In this document: positions 57,793 through 64,000 of the stretch, one piece after another | Layout: every line of letters begins with the position of its first letter | Numbering within the stretch: position 1 is the first letter of the stretch | From: Tetragonia tetragonoides | Lineage: Eukaryota > Streptophyta > Magnoliopsida > Caryophyllales > Aizoaceae | DNA length: 64,000 bases | Reading direction: 5' to 3' | Assembly: GCA_038025085.1 (NCBI GenBank) | Contig: CM076153.1 | Span: 2,356,001-2,420,000 of the forward strand | Translations under genes and position numbers: made by a program | Notes under the pieces: model-generated | The model's input: the letters and a program-made list of their open reading frames with translations, nothing else | What the model was told of the DNA's origin: nothing | The model's database searches: none

Positions 57793-59377
57793 TGTAGCAA
57801 TGCATCTTGCCCTTCCAAATTCTCGCTTGTAGTTGGAAACAAGGAATCAAGATTCATTAGTGCCAATATAGGTCATAAAATGCGTGAATCCTTGCTTCAA
57901 AATGATATGCAGCTAGAGTGACTGAGTGAGTACAATTAAATTGGTGTTTGGGTTGCTAGTAATTATTAATGCAAAGGAACTTGATTAAGGGTGTGGGTAC
58001 ATATAATCACATTTTTGTCTTTGAGTAATGTTCATCTGTTGTGCCTGAAAAAAAGGAAGGAAACGATAGCAAAGAATAAAGAAAGGTAAAAATATAATTA
58101 TCCCAGTTGGGCGTTTTGGGTTGCTAAGTGGGATAAAATTTGGTCTTACTGTGTCATCTCTTCTCTCTCCACACACTCAAGATCAACCTCCAGAAACAAT
58201 GTTCTGTTTGTGTTGTCACATGTGAAGAGTTTTAATGACATGGGTGTGTAGAGTACTGTGTATGTATTTGTTAATGGTTTAAGTGGCAAGTGTTCTCTTA
58301 ATGGTGAGCAATATGTAGCTTATAATATCTATGGGAAAAATAAAGGTTGAATTGGTTAAGGCAACGTGATGCCAATATTATGAATAGCAGGATTTAAGTT
58401 TATAGTAGCAAACTTGCAATTTGATATGGCGTCTACCACCTGACATCCGTTATGTACCTCTGGCAGCTGTTTTCCTCCTTGCCCCCCTGCCACTCATGGT
58501 TTTTCTTATGGCTGCAGATTGATATATCTCTGAGTTTCAGGAATGGATGATGGCATAAGTGTCAAAGAGAGTATTACCTTTGTAAGCCTCCTCTTTCCAT
58601 GGAAAATGTACACATTTATGCATGTTAAGAGTATCACATTAGATGTGGAGAGCATGCGCACATCCTCATCAGAGCATGCGCACATCCTCATCACTGCTGT
58701 ATGTTATAAGACGGTAAAGGTTCTTGCTTCTAACATGTTATCAGTAATATCTTGGTGAACATATAACTGCCGCTTTACTATGCATGACCCTCACACGGGT
58801 GACAATCATGGATGAGTCTCTCCCAGCAATAGCTCATTACATAATGCCTGGGCTTGAACAGGCAAAAGCCTCCTCTTAAAGTCTCGAGTCGATATGCATT
58901 CCTGTTTCTCTTGAGTCTTGACCTACCCACTCATTTTTTATCATTTCTTATATTTACAATTCTGTCTATAGGTCTGTTTTTGTGTCCCTCTCATTTTTCT
59001 GCCCCTTTCTTCTCCAATATTTTATGTACTATATGTGTTTAAGCTGATATGTTAATACTTCATAGCTACTCAGTCTCTTCTGAAAGAGAACTCGTGCTTT
59101 ACTGCTGCTTGAAACTATGGTTGTTTTTGGTATCCATATTATGAATTTTGGTGAAGTTTGAAAGCAAATTTGTTGATGTAGCCCTCCTCTGGTCCATTTC
59201 AGCTTTGTTCTATGATGGACATTGAGAGTTAGGTTCAAGTTGGTGCAAGTGGGGGCCTTCTTGCAATATTGGAGAATGAAAGAACTGTTAATACACCCGA
59301 ACAATAAGAATGTGGAGATGCATCAATTGCGATTGATTGTCTAACAGAGGTTCACTGTATCCTCCTGCATGCTACTG

Positions 59378-59885
59378 AGATGCTTGGAGATGATGTGTGT
59401 GATGTGTCGGCAGGACGGAGAGAGTTGTTTGCACTTGTTTGTAATGTGTAACTTTGCGAGGGCTTTGTGGGATCGGCTGTTGTGTGGGGAGCCTTTTGTG
59501 TGCCCTGCTACTGTGGGGCAATTCCTACGGATGCGTTTTTCTGCTATGCGGAGGGGGAAGGAGGGTAGGATGTTGTGGCGGTGTGCCTGTCTAGCTATTC
59601 TTTGGTGTACTTGGTTAGAGAGGAACTCGAGGATTTTCTCTGACGCGGGAAAGAGTACCGATATAGTTTGGGAACATATAGTTTATTTGGCATCCCTGTG
59701 GGCGAAGGCGGCTGGTGCCTTCAAGGGGGTGCCACTGACGGTCATTCAACGTCATTGGCGTGATTTGTAGATACTTTATTCTTATTTTGTGCTTTGAGGA
59801 TACCTTATCCTCCATTTTGTATTCTTTCACTATTTGATTAATAAAAATTTTTCTTATCTAAAAAAAAAAGATGCTTGGAGATGAT
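59378..59885 (+). mobile_element. LINE 3'-end insertion inside the MSH5 pseudogene, 17-bp target-site duplication
   Basis: Perfect 17-base repeats (agatgcttggagatgat) at 59378-59394 and 59869-59885 enclose about 474 bases that end in an A-run. The insert keeps an open frame (to 59770) encoding the zinc-binding end of a plant LINE reverse transcriptase: CRQDGESCLHLFVMCNFARA, LWDRLLCG, then LWRCACLAILWCTWLERNSR. It then has a non-coding tail with attaataaaaatttttctta before the poly(A). It is 5'-truncated and young, and sits just ahead of a splice acceptor of the host pseudogene. Confidence 0.92.
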
Positions 59886-60481
59886 CATTTTTTCATTTCA
59901 GGACATTGTTGTTAAGCTGGACTTCTTCCTCCAAAGTTTGATGTTAAACAAGGATAGGAATCAATTCAGTAAACTTGATGCAGCAGCTCATGAAGCATTG
60001 CAGATTTTGAAAATAGACAAGCATCCCAGCCATATGGGTAGTGGTAGAGCAAAAGAAGGGTAAAATCTAAAAGTCTCTGCTTTGTTAATTATTTGTGAAG
60101 TTTTAACATAATTTTTTGGTGAATGTAGGTTGTCTGTCTTTGCCTCTTTGGAATGATGAAACATGGAGGCGTCTTAAATCCTTTAGCCAGATGTTCCATC
60201 CTTTAAGGAGGTGTCTACAAGCAAGCGCGGTGAAATAATCATTATGGTGGACGGTGGAATTTGATGATATCTCTCCCCTAAGTTGTGTTCACGATCCCTT
60301 CACGTCTCACTCTCACATTGCAAAAAAGATAGGAAAATTAGTTGTAAATAATCCCAAGTTTGGACCGGGTGCCAAAAATAATCTCAAGTGAGGAAATATC
60401 ATCCATTAATCTCAAGTTGTAACTTGTGTGCCAATCTTAAACCAGGGGTAAACGGCGTCAACCACTGTTAGTAACGGACGA

Positions 60482-60538
60482 CATTCAGAGGGATGTTCGT
60501 CCATTCAAGATTATAACGGACGAACATCCCTCTGAATG
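60482..60538. repeat. 21-bp perfect inverted repeat (hairpin) between the MSH5 copies
   Basis: cattcagagggatgttcgtcc at 60482-60502 is exactly complementary to 60518-60538, leaving a 15-base loop. A cgtcaaccact word lies just outside each arm (near 60456 and 60539). The flanking 60240-60550 segment is absent from copy A of the duplication. Confidence 0.88.
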
Positions 60539-60550
60539 ACGTCAACCACT

Positions 60551-61579
60551 ATTGAATTTGTTCCCAGAGTTGTACATTGACTATAAGCCTATCTTTTTCT
60601 GACAAATTGACTTTTTCTTCATGCAGGTTTACATGGCATGTATCATGCATGGTCACAGGTACACTTTCTGCTACACATATACATGTTTAAACTATATACA
60701 GAGTGGCACTTGCTTCTTAAGGGGTTGAATGGTTGATGTAGGCTACTGAAGCTAACTTGAAGGATAAATGCTGAGATTCTCTAGTGTACATGTAAACAAC
60801 TGGATGGTGCATGCTAATAGACTGAACTGTTAGTTTTCATGAATAGTTCAACAAAACCTAAATCTCGAGAGCAGGCACCAAATTCATGCCCCTATGTGCA
60901 ATTGTGCATAACACAGAATTGACTAAGAAGGAGAACAAAATCTGTTTATAAGTGAACCCTAAATGAAAGTTTTTGTAAGATCTTAGATAATAATTGTTCT
61001 ACTAATTGTTTGTCCTCACCATGTAATCTGACAGAATTGGAGTTTCCTATTATGATTCTGGTATCCGATAACTTGGAGTAATTGAAGTCTGGGAGGATGG
61101 TTCCCTTGATATGATTGATTTGGGTATGGACTTTGAATTTATTGATGTGTGTATATACTGTATTCTGAAAATTGAGATTATATGGTTGCTATCTTCTTCA
61201 TGTGAACTTAACTTATCTTTTCTGGTCAACTTGTGCTACTTTTTTCAGTAAAATATCAGGCACAGCCTTTGGTCATCTGCACCAGTACTAAAAGCGAAGA
61301 ATCATTCGTCAGCTTTACAGAGTAGTATATGCCTTACTCATCAGTCAATGTTGCACGAGTCTCATCAAGTTTGTAATCATGGTTTTGCGTTGAAATAGTG
61401 CGGGTGGATTAAACTTTGCGCTAACAGAGAAGCTTATGAAAAGCTCGATATTTAGCTATGAGCAAGCTTGGCACATGTGTGTACTCCATTCTCTTTTTTC
61501 TGTTATAAGCTGCATGCTTCATTGGCTGATTCCTACGCCATTTCCTTTGATTTTGGATTACTTTCTGAAAACATCAGGT
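60551..61579 (+). repeat. Copy B of the ~1-kb duplication (MSH5 N-terminal exons)
   Basis: Counterpart of 56780-57792, about 3.77 kb away in the same orientation. Copy B keeps GTTTACATGGCATGTATC (VYMACI), which copy A has lost in part. It has its own stop, after RIGVSYYDSGIR. Confidence 0.8.
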
Positions 61580-62785
61580 GATGAAAATTGTATATCAGAA
61601 CTCAATACGGAACTTTTTTTATCTATATTATTATTTATCACCATCAACAAATTCAATTTTCAGGAATGCTAAGAAGACATGTTACTTGTTAGAATATAAT
61701 CTGAGCTACAGGCTTATACCATAACTTTAATTTGCAGGTTCTACATATATTTAATGAGATTTTGTTGCCAAAGATTTCCTCTGTACAACACTTCAAGGAT
61801 TGCCTGGATGTGATTTTTCCTGCTACATAGTTGGAGTATTAACTTACTCTGAGAAAATCAAGCTTTACAACATGAGTGTGCTGAGACCTGAAGAAAGCAG
61901 TATGCTAGTGGAAGACATTGTGTTTCTGTATAGGTATCTTCTATTTTCACCCAAGCTTTTCATGATTGCGTTGCATATCACTCCTTTCTTCCTAAATTCC
62001 TTTTACAGGTCTTGTCTATGAATTGTGATTAAGAAGCACTTCTTTTAAATAAATCAGCTCATTGATTGCATAGTATAGGGTTGTAATTAGTGCAGTTCTT
62101 CCTTTTGATATTTCTTTCATACATGATTCTGTATTTTGCTGCATATTTTATTGCAGGACCAACTCTGTCCATTCATTCATTGCACTTGAGCATTATTCCG
62201 TATCTGAAAGACGATTAAGGACATTGGTCAAGAAAATTTGAAATTGCAATAGCTCTATGTGAAACTGATTGTTTCCTTCACATGCAATGCAATTAGCTCC
62301 CGCCTCCGGACAGGCACACCTGAGTTATGGTAACTGTTCTTTTGTCTATCTGATAGTAAGTGTATACTTAAAAGGTTTCCTCATCAAAACAACTTATACC
62401 TTGCAGGGCTACACTGTGCATTGCTTGCTGGTACGTCTAAGATATAATTCCCAAGGTAAATTTCCTAATTCAAACAACTTATACCTTTTGGTTACACTGT
62501 GCGTTGCTTGCTGGTATGTCTAAGATAGAACTCCCATGGTAGATTAAGTTGTATTCACATACTTTAAAAACATCTTTTGTGGGGTCTTCTGGAAACTATC
62601 CTCTGCTCGGTGCATTAGTGTTGGATACGGTTAGATTTGCTGTTGGTAGAGTAGGTGTTCACTTTTTTGTTTGGTGAGTCAGTGCTTATTTCCCATCTCT
62701 GCAAGTACAATATGAAACTACGAAAAATTTAGAACAGCATCGAGATCAATGTCCTGAATTTAAAGAACTAAAAATATATCGGGTC

Positions 62786-63784
62786 TCATTTGAGCATATC
62801 ATGTAGATTCTCAATAAATCTACCCATGTAGGACTCTTCTAAGCCTTTTCTTAGTAAATACTTTCTCCATTTTGCATGGTTAGCCCTCACGTCTGTAGCC
62901 AACTCACTTTCCCCCTCCATAACCAACTTGACTGCCTCACACACCGCATCCCTTGAGAAGGAACCATCTTCTCTTTTCACAACCTCGACTCCTATTTTTA
63001 AGTCCACACTCATCATCCTCGAATTGATGAACTGATCAGTTGCTTGAGGCAATAACACCAATTGGCAGTCGCTCACCATAGCTTCGGATAAAGACCCTGC
63101 TCCACAGTGAGTCACGAAGCACCTCACAGAAGAATGTTGCAAGATTAGTTGTTGTTGCACCCAACCTCCATAAACCATTCCCCTTCCCTTGTTTCTCTTC
63201 GCGAAGTTTATTGGTAGAGCGGACTCTAATGTTTCACAACCAATTGGCGGCTTGAGCGCAACCAAAAACGGCATGCCTGCGATTACTAATTAAGGTCAAA
63301 AGAGAAGGCCACGATCCAAGTTAGCAAATAAGTAGAGTACTACTGTACTATAAAAGTCACCTGTGAGTTCAAGTCCGAGAAGAAGCTCTTGAAAGCGGTC
63401 TTTGGTAAGAGAACACTCGCTCCCAAATGCACAATAAATAACGCTACTCTTACTGAAACCGTTCAACCAACCATTCAATGGCTCATCAAGCGTGGAAGCG
63501 GGCAGTTTTGACACCACTGGACCGGCCATAAACAAAGGTTTGCCGTAACTTTGCTGGATAAAATCACAGTAAGGCCCATCTATCTCTCTACAGCCCTTAG
63601 TCCCAATGGCGTCACATTCTTCTATAGCGATTGCCCGTCTTTCCAGCATTGACCTCCCCTGCCCTCCGAACTCCATCTCGCACATCCCATACCATATGGC
63701 CGAAGCCTCGTGGGCTTGCAACCTGATCATTTGCAGAAAAAATTCAAGATCAATAGCCTCTTGGCGAACTAATTCCCGTCTCAT
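62786..63784 (-). pseudogene. UGT79-type glycosyltransferase lacking its N-terminal half (truncated or partial)
   Basis: Two blocks, 63784-63361 and 63276-62786, join G|GC across an 84-base gtgact...tcgcag intron and read 304 residues in phase. The 44-residue PSPG sugar-donor box runs from WVQQQLILQH through THCGAGSLSEA to ATDQ. EGPYCDFI-type sequence (EIDGPYCDFI) and IYCAFGSECSL are typical of the UGT79 family, which adds a second sugar to flavonoid or anthocyanin glycosides. Homology starts only at IRLQAHEASA (about 63722). The 20 residues before it look unrelated, and an in-frame stop lies shortly upstream of 63784. The ~180 N-terminal residues with the catalytic His are not visible before 64000. 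Family members are usually 450-470 residues and often intronless. It is either a truncated copy or a gene whose first exon lies beyond the window. Confidence 0.75.
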
Positions 63785-64000
63785 ATTCTTCTCATATGAT
63801 TTTTCACGGTATCAAAGTCAAACACTTTGAACTTCAATTATAATTCTATAACTAGACCGACTATTATAAGAGTATACTCATTTTGAAAATATTATTTTCA
63901 AATAAATCTAATAAAAGCATTTTTACATTATAAATCATTATAATTGAACTTTATAAAAACTTGGACAATGTGAGTACATATATAAGTAAGAGAATGCCAA
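63785..64000. other. AT-rich right edge of the window
   Basis: About 80% A+T. I see no upstream UGT exon here. Confidence 0.5.

Larger units (their letters stand above)
56865..62455 (+). pseudogene. MSH5: Decayed, internally duplicated copy of MSH5 (meiotic MutS homologue)
   Basis: Pieces of MSH5 occur in order. 56865-56894 corresponds to VYMACI.HGHR. 57204-57295 reads RIGVSY, then a TAA stop, then DSGIRHLTVLEVWEDGS. About 57475-57540 reads QPLVIYSSTESK. 57620-57690 reads EKLMKSSVSSYQQAWHR. 58541-58582 reads GMDDGISVKESITF. 59230-59345 reads ASGGLLAILENER with a TAA stop after NTPEQ. 59903-60060 reads KLDAAAHEALQILKIDKHPS and HMGSGRAKEG. The N-terminal exons repeat at 60627-61480, with a different stop after YYDSGIR. 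Late ATPase-end exons follow: 61849-61933 (SEKIKLYNMSVLRPEESS, EDIVFLYR), 62300-62331 (GQAHLSYG) and 62407-62455 (LHCALLAG, then a stop). The central exons, including the Walker motifs, are absent. Functional MSH5 works with MSH4 to stabilise meiotic crossover intermediates. This copy cannot encode it. Confidence 0.87.

Overview
The window is nuclear DNA of a flowering plant, most likely a eudicot. It is AT-rich, with short GT-AG introns, a group IIb WRKY gene with the V-type zinc-finger intron, glycine-rich cell-wall-type proteins, a Ty1/copia element, LINE and SINE insertions with clean target-site duplications (TSDs), and a Stowaway-type MITE. I cannot name the species. Exon structures below were assembled by hand from splice signals and reading frame. 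Every multi-exon model listed as intact keeps phase across all junctions.  Layout. 1-2545: end of an array of a roughly 314-bp tandem repeat (array A). 2546-7256: promoter with a W-box cluster, then a six-exon WRKY6/31/42-like gene (+). 7883-8439: short two-exon BAP29/31-like ER membrane protein gene (-). About 9120-11880: array B of the same repeat in the opposite orientation, holding a hAT-like insertion. 12676-18177: 14-exon gene for mitochondrial 2-oxoglutarate dehydrogenase E2 (-). 18913-19261: 5'-truncated LINE. 19973-20872: secreted glycine-rich protein gene (-). 23470-27600: transcribed-looking locus I cannot identify. 28404-33681: complete, very young copia element with one uninterrupted Gag-Pol frame (-).  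36450-37175 and 40475-41005: tandemly duplicated glycine-rich protein genes (-), with array C of the 314-bp repeat in the spacer between them. 44175-44906: small two-exon gene for an unknown single-membrane-span protein (+), convergent with a 14-exon Rab3GAP catalytic-subunit gene at 45342-51406 (-). 53855-54121: Stowaway MITE. 54560-54790: promoter-like segment. 56865-62460: decayed, internally duplicated and LINE-invaded MSH5 pseudogene. 62786-63784: UGT79-type glycosyltransferase gene that lacks its N-terminal half (-).  The intact genes are ordinary, functionally unrelated plant genes and form no pathway. The unusual content lies between them: the 314-bp satellite-like family in three dispersed arrays (one with alternating subtypes, two flanked by duplications of local sequence) and the wrecked extra copy of the meiotic gene MSH5.
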